Source of the DNA: Streptomyces seoulensis
GTDB taxonomy: Bacteria > Actinomycetota > Actinomycetes > Streptomycetales > Streptomycetaceae
Assembly (NCBI RefSeq): GCF_004328625.1
Contig: NZ_CP032229.1
Location: 1,860,001 to 1,924,000 of the forward strand
DNA length: 64,000 nt
Reading direction: 5' to 3'
How positions within the stretch are numbered: position 1 is the stretch's first letter; every line of letters starts with the position of its first letter. Shown here piece after piece: positions 17,051 through 27,895 of the stretch. The notes beneath the pieces are model-generated. The model was given only the letters and a program-made list of their open reading frames with translations. It had not been told where the DNA came from and did not search any database. The position numbers and the translations under genes were made by a program.

Positions 17051-18697
17051 ATGAGCCGGATACGGCAGCACGTCCGCGGGTCCCGTCGTCTTGCCACCGC
17101 CACCGCCGCCGCCGCGACGGCGACGTTGCTGGTCACCGCCCTCTCCCCCGCCGCCCAGGCCGACACCGGGCCGAAGCGGGCGACCACGCTCGCGGACGCG
17201 GCCTCCGCCCTCGTGGCACACGCCGCGAGCCTCGGCCTCACCTCCGACCAGGGCACCAAGGTCCGGGACGTGATCGTCGACAAGGACGGTACGCAGCACG
17301 TCCGTTACGACCGCACGTACCGCAACCTCCCCGTGCTCGGCGGGGACTTCGTGGTGCACCTGAACTCCGGCGGCGTATACCGCGGCGCCGACCGCGCGAC
17401 CCGCACCGCGCTCCGACTGCCCACCGTCACACCGAAGCTGACCGGTTCGAAGGCGGCCGGGATCGCCGTGGACGCACTGCGTTCCGCGAGCCCCCGGAAG
17501 CTGACGCGGGCGAAGGCCAAGCCGGAGCTGGTCGTCGACGCCCTGCACGGCAAGCCGAGACTGGCGTGGCGGACCAACGCGGTGGGCCAGGACACCCTGG
17601 GCAACCCGGTGGGCCGCACCGTGCTGACCGACGCCCGCACCGGCGCCCGCATCGACGCCTGGGACAGCATCGAGACGGCGGCCGGTGACGGCAAGTCGCT
17701 GTACAGCGGCACGGTTCCGCTCCAGACGACCCAGTCGGGGTCGTCGTACCAGCTCAAGGACGCCACGCGCGGCAACACGTACACCGGCGACGCGGCCAAC
17801 AAGACCGACCTGTGCATCCTCGGGATCTGCCTGAGCCGCGCCCCCTCCACGGTGTTCACCGACGCCGACAACCACTGGGGCACCGGCGCCACCACCGACC
17901 GTGCCTCGGCGGCCGTCGACGCCCAGTACGGCACCGACCAGACCTGGGACTACTACAAGGACGTCCACGGCCGGAACGGCATCGCGGGCGACGGCAAGGG
18001 CTCGTACAACCGCGTCCACTACGGCAGCAACTACAACAACGCCTTCTGGGACGACAGTTGCTTCTGCATGACCTACGGCGACGGTGACGGCACCACCTTC
18101 GGCCCGCTGGTCGCGCTGGACGTGGCCGGGCACGAGATGACGCACGGCGTCACCTCCAAGACGGCCGCGCTGACGTACTCGGGCGAGTCCGGCGGCCTGA
18201 ACGAGGCGACCTCGGACATCCTCGGCACGATGGTCGAGTGGCACGCGGACAACGCCACCGACAAGGGCGACTACCTCATCGGCGAGCGCATCGTGAAGCC
18301 CGGCTTCGGCAAGGCCGCGCTGCGCTTCATGGACAAGCCCTCCAAGGACGGCAACTCGGCCGACTACTGGTCCAGTTCGCTCGGCAACCTGGACGTGCAC
18401 TACTCCTCAGGCGTCGCCAACCACTTCGCGTACCTCCTCGCCGAGGGCAGCGGCGCGAGGACCATCAACGGCGTCTCGTACGACTCCCCGACGGTGGGCG
18501 GCCAGTCGGTGGCCGGCATCGGCCGGGACAAGGTCGGCAAGATCTGGTACCGCGCGCTGACGGTGTACATGACTTCCTCCACCAAGTACGCGGGCGCCCG
18601 CACGGCGACCCTGAACGCGGCGAAGGACCTGTACGGGGCCGGGAGCGCGGAGTACAACGCGGTCGCGGCGGCATGGACCGCGGTGAACGTGAGCTGA
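17051..18697 (+). CDS. Secreted M4 (thermolysin-family) zinc metalloprotease
   Basis: A 548-residue preproenzyme. It has a signal peptide with a basic start, an Ala-rich core and a likely AQA cleavage site at about residue 38. The FTP and PepSY inhibitory propeptide regions follow to about residue 205, then the mature peptidase. Zinc ligands and catalytic residues are clear: HEMTH (361-365) and GGLNEATSD with Glu385, spaced exactly as in thermolysin, plus the C-terminal helical domain with HYSSGVANHF supplying the second catalytic His. It degrades extracellular protein. ATG 17051 has AAGGAG upstream. Expression is probably growth-phase controlled through the dyad region at 16970. Confidence 0.95.
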   Translation: MSRIRQHVRGSRRLATATAAAATATLLVTALSPAAQADTGPKRATTLADAASALVAHAASLGLTSDQGTKVRDVIVDKDGTQHVRYDRTYRNLPVLGGDFVVHLNSGGVYRGADRATRTALRLPTVTPKLTGSKAAGIAVDALRSASPRKLTRAKAKPELVVDALHGKPRLAWRTNAVGQDTLGNPVGRTVLTDARTGARIDAWDSIETAAGDGKSLYSGTVPLQTTQSGSSYQLKDATRGNTYTGDAANKTDLCILGICLSRAPSTVFTDADNHWGTGATTDRASAAVDAQYGTDQTWDYYKDVHGRNGIAGDGKGSYNRVHYGSNYNNAFWDDSCFCMTYGDGDGTTFGPLVALDVAGHEMTHGVTSKTAALTYSGESGGLNEATSDILGTMVEWHADNATDKGDYLIGERIVKPGFGKAALRFMDKPSKDGNSADYWSSSLGNLDVHYSSGVANHFAYLLAEGSGARTINGVSYDSPTVGGQSVAGIGRDKVGKIWYRALTVYMTSSTKYAGARTATLNAAKDLYGAGSAEYNAVAAAWTAVNVS

Positions 18698-18719
18698 GCC
18701 CTTTTCGGCGAGGGTGACT

Positions 18720-18749
18720 GACGGTGCGTCGGGGTTCCGGCGCACCGTC
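18720..18749 (+). terminator. Hairpin after the M4 protease gene
   Basis: GACGGTGCG (18720-18728) pairs with CGCACCGTC (18741-18749), starting 22 bp after the stop codon. Confidence 0.65.
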
Positions 18750-18997
18750 TTCGCGTTCCCCCCGGCCGCACGCCATTCGTGTGCACTTGGCCCGCTGTCC
18801 CTGCCACGCCCCTGACCTGCTGTTACGTCGTGCCGCCTCACCCGTGCGGGGGCGGCGGGCGCCACCCGTTCACCGCAGCGGAGGCGACGGCTCGGGAGGC
18901 GGGCCGGGCGCGGTGGCCTTTACCTCGGAAGAGCAGGGGCACGTCCCCCGCATCACACGAGTCGAGGACACGAGTCGGACAAGCTCTGGGGAGCACC

Positions 18998-19540
18998 ATG
19001 CGACGCACCGCCCGTCTGCTGACCGGTACCGCGCTGGCCGTAGCCGCGGCCGGGCTCGGCACCGCAGCGGCCCACGCGGACGCGGCACATCTGGCGCCCG
19101 CGCGGGTCGGCAGCCTCCAGGTGTACCCGTCCACCGCTCTGCCCGGCAGCCAGGTCACGGTGAACACGGCGGCCTGCGGGGAGAAGGGCGCGGCGATCGG
19201 TGACGCGGGGACGGTGGGCGCGGGGACGTTCGCGCTGGCGCCGACCACGCACGAGGGCGAGGCGATCGGCCGGTTCCAGGTACCGGCGGGGGCTCAGCCG
19301 GGTACCTACGAGATCGTCGCGCGGTGCGCCGAGGGCGAGAAGCAGGTCACGGGGGACCTGATGGTGACCATGGCCGGGGCGCACGGGCAGGTGCAGCCGC
19401 ACGGCAGTGTGAAGACGGGAGTCGGCGGCGCCCTGGGCCCCGGCCCCCTGCAGACCACGGCGGGTGTGGCGGCTCTGGCCGTCGCCGCCGCGGGCGGTAC
19501 CTGGCTCCTGCATCGCCGGGCGAGAGGCGACGGGATCTGA
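18998..19540 (+). CDS. Secreted, C-terminally membrane-anchored surface protein
   Basis: A 180-residue protein with a signal peptide (RRTARLLTGTALAVAAAGLG, cleavage near AHA), a beta-rich extracellular domain (about 38-130) containing two cysteines, a short linker, and a C-terminal hydrophobic helix (about 152-172) ending in the basic tail HRRARGDGI. This is the architecture of many Streptomyces proteins encoded beside class F sortases. No LPXTG or LAXTG sorting signal is visible before the helix, so it is more likely held by the helix itself. ATG 18998 is chosen over an earlier frame opening because of GGGGAG upstream and the proper signal peptide. A hairpin separates it from the sortase gene. 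Confidence 0.75.
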   Translation: MRRTARLLTGTALAVAAAGLGTAAAHADAAHLAPARVGSLQVYPSTALPGSQVTVNTAACGEKGAAIGDAGTVGAGTFALAPTTHEGEAIGRFQVPAGAQPGTYEIVARCAEGEKQVTGDLMVTMAGAHGQVQPHGSVKTGVGGALGPGPLQTTAGVAALAVAAAGGTWLLHRRARGDGI

Positions 19541-19576
19541 CGGACACCCTCCGCTGTCCGTCGCCGGTACCGCGAA

Positions 19577-19625
19577 GCCCGCCCCCCTTGGGTCCGATGC
19601 CCCTCGTGACCCTCAGGGGGCGGGC
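19577..19625 (+). terminator. Hairpin between the surface protein and sortase genes
   Basis: GCCCGCCCCC (19577-19586) pairs with GGGGGCGGGC (19616-19625); loop 29 nt. Partial read-through into the sortase gene 36 bp further on remains possible. Confidence 0.5.
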
Positions 19626-19660
19626 CTTCCCTCAAGGGTCGTCTCCGGGAAGGGGTTCCC

Positions 19661-20287
19661 ATGCGCAGGATCGGCGACACCGCCATAGCCGCGGTCACGG
19701 TGGTCGCGCTCGGTACCGGTGTCTGGCTGCTCAGTACCAGTACCGATACCGGTACTCCCCCGCAGCCGTCCGCCGCCGAGGGCCGTCCCGATCCTGGTGG
19801 TGAACGCGGCGCGGCCCATCCCCTGATGGCGTCCCCGCCCACCCGTATCCGCATCCCCGCGATCCGGGTGAACGCTCCCCTGATGGGCCTCTCCCTGACC
19901 GCCTCGGGCAGCCTCGACGTCCCGCCCCCCGCCGAGAAGAACCTCGCCGGCTGGTACGAGACCGGCACCACCCCCGGCGACACCGGCACCGCCGTGGTGG
20001 CCGGCCACGTCGACAACACCGAGGGCCCCGCCGTCTTCTACGACCTCGGCGCCCTCAAGCGCGGCGCCACGATCGAGGTCGACCGCGAGGACGCCACGAC
20101 TGCCGTCTTCACCGTGGACGCGGTCGAGGTCTACTCCGCGAAGAACTTCCCCGACGCCAAGGTCTACGGCGCCTCGCCCCGCCCCGAACTCCGGGTGATC
20201 ACCTGCGGGGGCGGGTACTCCAGGTCGACTGGGTATCAGGGCAACGTGGTGGTCTTCGCGCATCTCACGGGCGCGCGCGGCACCTGA
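19661..20287 (+). CDS. Class F sortase
   Basis: A 208-residue transpeptidase. An N-terminal signal anchor (about 5-26) is followed by a Pro/Gly-rich linker and the sortase barrel. The catalytic triad is His116 (AGHVDN), Cys182 (ITCGGG) and Arg188 (YSRSTGY), with the terminal strand GNVVVFA. Class F enzymes of actinobacteria have few proven substrates. The linker coding region (19711-19755) is made of GGTACC/AGTACC/GATACC hexamers encoding a Ser-Thr-Asp-Thr-Gly stretch, the same repeat type found elsewhere in this window. GAAGGGG precedes the ATG. The surface protein gene lies just upstream. Confidence 0.88.
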   Translation: MRRIGDTAIAAVTVVALGTGVWLLSTSTDTGTPPQPSAAEGRPDPGGERGAAHPLMASPPTRIRIPAIRVNAPLMGLSLTASGSLDVPPPAEKNLAGWYETGTTPGDTGTAVVAGHVDNTEGPAVFYDLGALKRGATIEVDREDATTAVFTVDAVEVYSAKNFPDAKVYGASPRPELRVITCGGGYSRSTGYQGNVVVFAHLTGARGT

Positions 20288-20301
20288 TCGCACGCCTCGG
20301 G

Positions 20302-21135
20302 TCAGTCGATGCCGGAGCGCTCCACCCCCGTCACGATCCACCGCTGGAAGACCAGGAAGACCACGAGCAGCGGCAGGATCGACACGGCCGCCGCGACGAA
20401 CAGCTCGTGCAGCCGGATCACCTGGGCGGTGGTGAAGGACGACAGGGCCACCTGGACCGTCCAGGCGCTCTGGTCCTGGCCGATGACCAGGGGCCACAGG
20501 AACGAGTTCCAGGCGCCGAGGAACACGATGGTGCCGACGGCGGCGAACACCGGCCGGGCGTTGGGTACCACGATCAGCCAGTACGTACGCCAGTATCCGA
20601 GCCCGTCGACCTGCGCCGCGTCCTCCAGCTCCTTCGGGAACCCGAGGAAGTACTGCCGGAAGACGAAGCAGGCGAACGCCGAGAACAGGGTCGGCACGAT
20701 CAGACCGCGCAGGGTGGAGATCCAGCCCAGGGACGACACCAGCACGAAGCTGGGCACGAAGGTGACGGCGGCGGGGATCAGCAGGGTGCCGAGGATGCCG
20801 TAGAAGACCTTGTCCGCGTACCGGTAGGGGATGCGGGCGAGGCCGTAGCCCGCGAGGGAGGCGAGCAGGAGCGTGCCGAGGGTGGTGGCGACGGCGATCA
20901 GCGCGGAGTTCAGCAGGGAGCGGGCGAAGGGGACGGAGGTGTCCGCGAACAGCTCGTGGACGTTGTCCCAGCGCAGCTCGTGCGGGAAGAAGGTCCACTC
21001 GGGCGAGGTGATCTCCCGCTCGCTGGAGAGACCGTTGCGGAGCAGCAGGTAGAACGGGATCAGGAAGAGCAGCGCCAGCGCGATCAGCACCGCGAGCCGC
21101 AGGGCGCGTCCGGCCCTCACGAGGGCGTCATCCAT
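20302..21135 (-). CDS. Carbohydrate ABC transporter permease, MalG type
   Basis: A 277-residue inner-membrane permease with six helices. The ATPase-docking EAA loop reads ELEDAAQVDGLGYWRTYWLIVVP, and the C-terminus WIVTGVERSGID is typical of the CUT1 MalG family. It forms the channel with the upstream MalF-type subunit, whose gene overlaps it by 8 bp. It is the last gene of a binding protein-permease-permease operon on the minus strand. No ATPase gene is present; CUT1 systems of Streptomyces usually share the ATPase MsiK encoded elsewhere. Confidence 0.92.
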   Translation of the reverse strand: MDDALVRAGRALRLAVLIALALLFLIPFYLLLRNGLSSEREITSPEWTFFPHELRWDNVHELFADTSVPFARSLLNSALIAVATTLGTLLLASLAGYGLARIPYRYADKVFYGILGTLLIPAAVTFVPSFVLVSSLGWISTLRGLIVPTLFSAFACFVFRQYFLGFPKELEDAAQVDGLGYWRTYWLIVVPNARPVFAAVGTIVFLGAWNSFLWPLVIGQDQSAWTVQVALSSFTTAQVIRLHELFVAAAVSILPLLVVFLVFQRWIVTGVERSGID

Positions 21136-22030
21136 CGGCGTCGGTCCTCCCGAGCTTCAGCCAGCGGGCCTGGGCGACGGTCACCACGGCGATGACCAGC
21201 GCGAGGATCACGGCACCGGCGCTGCCCAGTCCCAGGTTCTGCCCCTGGCCGAGGGCGGTGTAGTAGAGGTAGACGAGCGGGGGCCGGGCGTAGGGCGGGT
21301 AGCCGCGGGCGTCGGAGAGCAGGTTGTAGAACTCGTCGAACGCCTGGAAGGCGTTGACGACGAGCAGCAGCACCACCGCGACGGAGGTGGCGCGCAGCTG
21401 GGGCAGGGTGATGTGGCGCAGCACGGTCCAGCCCGGCCGGGCGCCGTCGACGGCGGCGGCCTCGTACAGCGCCGGGTCGATGCGCTGGAGCCCGGCGAGG
21501 AAGAGGATCATGTAGAAGCCGGCCTGGAGCCAGAGCCGTACCGTGATGAGGACCAGCCAGTACCAGGGTGGGTCGGGGGTGGCGAGCCAGGCCACGGAGT
21601 CGGTGCCGAACCAGCCGAGGACGGTGTTGGCGAGCCCGAACCGGACCCCGCTGAAGATCGACATCTTCCAGACCAGGGCCGCGACGACATAACTGCACGC
21701 GGCCGGCAGGAAGAACACCGACCGGAAGAAGGCCCGTGCCCAGCGGACCCGGTTGACCATCAGGGCGAGGGTCAGGGAGACCACGTAGGTGGTGGGCACG
21801 ATGAACGCGGTGAAGACCAGGAAGGTCTTCAGACTGTCCCGGAAGGCGTCGTCCCGCAGCATCGCGGTGTAGTTGTCCAGGCCGACGAAGTGCGTGGGTG
21901 TGACGGTGTTCTGGGCGTCGAAGAAGCTCAGGCCGACGCTCCACAGCAGCGGGACGTAGGTGAACAGGGCGAGTCCGGCGGCGAAGGGGCCGACGAAGAC
22001 CCAGAACCACAGTGCTGACCGGTGCTTCAC
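21128..22030 (-). CDS. Carbohydrate ABC transporter permease, MalF type
   Basis: A 300-residue permease, partner of the MalG-type subunit. The N-terminal helix FWVFVGPFAAGLALFTYVPL and the EAA loop LYEAAAVDGARPGWTVLRHITLPQL are characteristic of the CUT1 MalF family. The start is GTG, overlapping the binding-protein stop by four bases (GTGA), so translation is coupled. Substrate is probably an oligosaccharide but cannot be named from sequence. Confidence 0.92.
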   Translation of the reverse strand: MKHRSALWFWVFVGPFAAGLALFTYVPLLWSVGLSFFDAQNTVTPTHFVGLDNYTAMLRDDAFRDSLKTFLVFTAFIVPTTYVVSLTLALMVNRVRWARAFFRSVFFLPAACSYVVAALVWKMSIFSGVRFGLANTVLGWFGTDSVAWLATPDPPWYWLVLITVRLWLQAGFYMILFLAGLQRIDPALYEAAAVDGARPGWTVLRHITLPQLRATSVAVVLLLVVNAFQAFDEFYNLLSDARGYPPYARPPLVYLYYTALGQGQNLGLGSAGAVILALVIAVVTVAQARWLKLGRTDADG

Positions 22031-23271
22031 CGCTTCTTCTTCACCCGGTCGAGTTCGGCGCCCACCTTCCGTACGACGGCCCGTACTTCACTCTCGGGGT
22101 TGGCGCCGCCCTTGATGATCCGGACCAGGGCGTCCTGGTAGGCCGTCTGGCTCGCCGGGGTCCACAACAGGGGCTGGGCGTGGCCGTGTTCGGTGGTGAG
22201 GCGGACGGCGTCGGCGGCGGGTCCGGACCGCAGCTTGGCCGCCTTGCGGGCGAGGGAGACGCGGGCCGGTATGTGGAAGCCGTAGGAGAGGGCGAAGTCC
22301 TCCTGGTGGTCGGTGCGTTCGACCCACAGCCACTTCACGTACTCCTTGGCGGCCTCCCGGTGCCGGCTGCGGGCGCTGACGGCCGAGCCGTACGCGCCGA
22401 CGGGTACGGCCGGGGCTCCGTGCGGGCCGTCCTTCGGGAAGGGCAACACCCCGAAGTCGTCGCCGAGTTCCTTGCTGATCTGAGGCAGCGCCCACAGGCC
22501 CGACCACTGCATGGCGGTGAGCCCCTGGAGGAAGGCCGCGGGGTCCGACCAGTCGGTGGGGGCACCGAGGAGGAGGGACTTGTCGGTGTACAGGTGGTGG
22601 AGTTTGCCGAGGGTGCGGGCGGCCGCGGGGTCGTCGAAGCCGACCTTGCCGTCGTCGGTGACGAGCTGAAGTCCGGCCGCGTTGAGGGGTGTTCCGGCGA
22701 GAACGCCGGCGCCGCCGTCGTTGCCGAGGAAGAGTCCCTTGACCTTGGAGTCGGTGAGCCGCTTGGCGGCGTCGACGAGGGCGTCCAGGGTGGTGGGCGG
22801 CTCGACACCGGCGGCCTTCAGCAGGCTCTTGCGGTAGTAGAGCAGCTGCATGTCGATGACCTGCGGGATGCCCCAGATCTTGCCGTCGTACGTCTTGGGC
22901 GTGAGCACGGCCGGGTTGAAGTCGTCCTTCACCTCGTCCAGCAGGTCGGTGAGGTCGACGACCTGGCCGCCCTGGATCTGGTCGAGCGTGGGGCTGCCCT
23001 CGAACACGTCCGGCCCGGAGTCGGTGAGCAGCGCGGCGGCGGTCTGCCGGTCGTAGTCCCCGGGCCGCCACTGCACGCTGACGTCGGCCTTGTCGTACCC
23101 GGCGGCATACCGCTTGACGGCCTGCTCGGTACCGGCCTCCCCGTACTGGTGGTACCACTGCGCCAGCCTGGTACCGCCCTTGCCGTCCCCACGCCCGGTG
23201 TTGCCCCCGCAGGCGGCCAGCAACCCGACGCCCGCCCCCGCACCCAACAGTCCCCTGCGACTGACCGCCAT
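22027..23271 (-). CDS. Extracellular sugar-binding lipoprotein of an ABC importer
   Basis: A 414-residue family 1 solute-binding protein. The N-terminus combines a twin-arginine motif (SRRGLL) with a lipobox (LLAAC, Cys near residue 21), so it is probably exported folded and lipid-anchored. The mature part has the SBP_bac_1 pattern, including GPDVFEG, WSGLWALPQI and a Pro/Gly hinge. It captures the sugar for the two downstream permeases. GGAGGTGCTCAG in front of ATG 23271 is a strong ribosome site. No regulator gene adjoins the operon; the 150 bp upstream should hold its promoter. Confidence 0.93.
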   Translation of the reverse strand: MAVSRRGLLGAGAGVGLLAACGGNTGRGDGKGGTRLAQWYHQYGEAGTEQAVKRYAAGYDKADVSVQWRPGDYDRQTAAALLTDSGPDVFEGSPTLDQIQGGQVVDLTDLLDEVKDDFNPAVLTPKTYDGKIWGIPQVIDMQLLYYRKSLLKAAGVEPPTTLDALVDAAKRLTDSKVKGLFLGNDGGAGVLAGTPLNAAGLQLVTDDGKVGFDDPAAARTLGKLHHLYTDKSLLLGAPTDWSDPAAFLQGLTAMQWSGLWALPQISKELGDDFGVLPFPKDGPHGAPAVPVGAYGSAVSARSRHREAAKEYVKWLWVERTDHQEDFALSYGFHIPARVSLARKAAKLRSGPAADAVRLTTEHGHAQPLLWTPASQTAYQDALVRIIKGGANPESEVRAVVRKVGAELDRVKKKR

Positions 23272-23421
23272 CTGAGCACCTCCTCGCTTCCGTCATCGAT
23301 GCCCGGCCCGGCGATCAACGATGCGGGACGAGTGCGAAGAGGGTGTTGCGACGGTGTGTCACCTCCCGGGGGGACCTTCCGTGCGGTGACTCGTTGTGCC
23401 TGTCGTACGAAAGGAGAGCTG

Positions 23422-24330
23422 ATGGTCGGCTCGTCGCACGAGGCACTGCACCGCATCTTCCAGAAGGACCCCGCTCTGCTGACCCGCGCGTTGCAGCGCG
23501 TGCTGCACGTGCCCTTCCCCGAACCGCGCGAGATCGCCGCGCTGAACGTCGATCTCACCGAGATCGAGCCGGTGGAGCGCCGGGTGGACACGCTGCTGCG
23601 CGCGGAGACGGACGAGGGCACGTTTCTCCTCGTGGTCGAGTCCCAGGGCAAGGTGGACGACCGCAAGCGGGGCAGCTGGCCGCACTACCTCTCGTACCTG
23701 TATGAGAAGTACCGGTGTGAGCCCGTGCTCATCGTCATCACCCAGAACAGCGCGACCGCGCGCTGGGCCGCCCAGCCCATCCGCCTCGGCTTTCCCGGCT
23801 GGCACTCGCTGACCGTCCGGCCCCTGGTGCTGGGCCCGGACAACGTCCCCGTGATCACGGACGAGCGACAGGCCGAACGGGACGTACCGCTCGCGGTCCT
23901 TTCCGCCATGACACACGGACGCGGACCCCGGGCCGCGCCCATACTGGAATCACTCGCCACCGCCCTGAAGACCATCGACCCGGACAGCGCGGCGGTCTTC
24001 GTGCAGTTCGTCGACTCGTGCCTGGCCGATCCCCAGGCGAAGCAGATGTGGAGGGACCTGATGACCGCGATCCAGTACTTCTGGCGCCACCCGCTTGCGG
24101 AGCAGGTACGGGAGGAGGGGCGGGAGCAGGGCTTGGAGGAGGGCCGCGAGCAGGGCCGGGCCCAGGCCAAGGCGGAGATGGTGCTGCGCGTGCTGGAGTG
24201 GCGGGGGATCCCGGTCCCCGAGCACGTCGCCGAGCGGGTGATCGGTTCCGACGACCCCGCCCAACTCGAGCTCTGGGCCCAGCGGGCCGTACGGGCCACG
24301 TATGCGGAGGACCTGTTCGCCGAGGAGTGA
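23422..24330 (+). CDS. Rpn-family PD-(D/E)XK nuclease-like protein
   Basis: A 302-residue protein of the recombination-promoting nuclease (Rpn/YhgA, transposase_31-like) group common in Streptomyces. The nuclease core is recognisable in ERRVDTLLRAE followed by FLLVVESQGKVDDRKRGSWPHYLSYLYEKY, where Asp, Glu and Gln form the (D)...E-x-Q active site. The C-terminal part is a charged helix (EEGREQGLEEGREQGRAQAKAE) and an effector-like tail. Homologues act in RecA-independent recombination or in phage defence, but this member is untested. AAGGAGAG precedes ATG 23422. The gene stands alone and diverges from the ABC importer operon. Confidence 0.8.
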   Translation: MVGSSHEALHRIFQKDPALLTRALQRVLHVPFPEPREIAALNVDLTEIEPVERRVDTLLRAETDEGTFLLVVESQGKVDDRKRGSWPHYLSYLYEKYRCEPVLIVITQNSATARWAAQPIRLGFPGWHSLTVRPLVLGPDNVPVITDERQAERDVPLAVLSAMTHGRGPRAAPILESLATALKTIDPDSAAVFVQFVDSCLADPQAKQMWRDLMTAIQYFWRHPLAEQVREEGREQGLEEGREQGRAQAKAEMVLRVLEWRGIPVPEHVAERVIGSDDPAQLELWAQRAVRATYAEDLFAEE

Positions 24331-24463
24331 CCCCGGACCGGACACCCCAAGTCTCCGGCGGGGTAGTTGCCCGGGTATGACCGAGCGGCGGGGCTCAGGA
24401 CTTTGGGCTGCGTAGGCGTCCACGCTGGATACAACTGTCGGTGGTGCTGACCGGCTTGTCGCT

Positions 24464-24631
24464 GTGGTGGGACTGGCCAGTGTCGTCTGGCACGCGGTGT
24501 CCGGCCACACGTGGGGCGACACCATGACCTTGATGGCAACCGTGGGCGTCAGCACGACCGCCGGCCAGTGGGCGGCCGTGCTGATCAGACGGAAGCGGGA
24601 CGACCTTCGGGCTCCTGAGCGAGAACCCTGA
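24464..24631 (+). CDS. Possible small membrane protein without a clear start
   Basis: From about 24425 to TGA 24629-24631 the plus frame encodes a plausible small protein with two hydrophobic stretches (VAVVGLASVVWHAVSG and TMTLMATVGVSTTAGQWAAVL) and a basic tail ending RRKRDDLRAPEREP. The frame is closed upstream by a TAG at 24413-24415, and no ATG precedes the first helix. GTG 24464 is the first usable start but lacks a good ribosome site. It may be an intact small gene starting at GTG, or the 3' remnant of a longer gene. A strong terminator hairpin 29 bp downstream supports transcription in this direction. Confidence 0.35.
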   Translation: MVGLASVVWHAVSGHTWGDTMTLMATVGVSTTAGQWAAVLIRRKRDDLRAPEREP

Positions 24632-24660
24632 ACCTGCCCCGGCAGCGACATGGCGCCCAA

Positions 24661-24693
24661 AGAGGCGGCACCCCCGCACAGGGTGCCGCCTCT
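24661..24693. terminator. Strong bidirectional terminator downstream of ppdK
   Basis: AGAGGCGGCACCC (24661-24673) pairs perfectly with GGGTGCCGCCTCT (24681-24693). It is followed by CTTTT on the plus strand and by TTTG on the minus strand, so it can end the ppdK transcript and the small plus-strand frame. Confidence 0.8.
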
Positions 24694-24768
24694 CTTTTGG
24701 TGCCGGGGCCCGTCGGCGATCGGTGGTGAGGGTCGGGGACCGACGAAGGGCTCCGGGGCCGGGAAGGG

Positions 24769-27489
<2,721 letters not shown>

Positions 27490-27895
27490 GGGTCTCGACT
27501 CCTTGAGGCCACGGTGGCTGCCCTGACGGCGAGGAACATACCCAGATCGAAGGCGCCTTGGTACGTCCAGTCGTGCGTCATAAGCCTGTAACCAGCCGTC
27601 TGCCACAGGATCTGAGGCAAAGGCATGGCAAGGCCAGGGCCACGCGAGTGTTCACTTCTTGAACGGACGGACGTACGGCGACGCCGCATCCTGCTCATGT
27701 GAGCGCCGATCGGCACGCTTGATTTCGATCATTGAACGCCGACGAGGTGGCACCGAGTGCCACCCCTTGGAGAAGTGCAGCCGCTCAAGATCCGCTCATC
27801 TGAGCGCGACCCTTATCAAGGGTGGCGAGAATCACGCTGCCACACGGCACCGGATTTCACCATGCGGACGCCGTTCCGGGCCGGAAACCGGGGCG
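27490..27895. promoter_or_regulatory. ppdK upstream region with two identical dyads
   Basis: A gene-free stretch of 406 bp between ppdK and the ROK gene, both on the minus strand. It carries GCTCATGTGAGCGCC (27693-27707) and GCTCATCTGAGCGCG (27794-27808), near-identical dyads of form GCTCA-N2-TGAGC spaced 101 bp, and the inverted repeat ACCCTT-atc-AAGGGT (27809-27823) abutting the second copy. It must contain the ppdK promoter and the end of the ROK transcript. The dyads are candidate operators; no binding protein is known to me. Confidence 0.45.
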
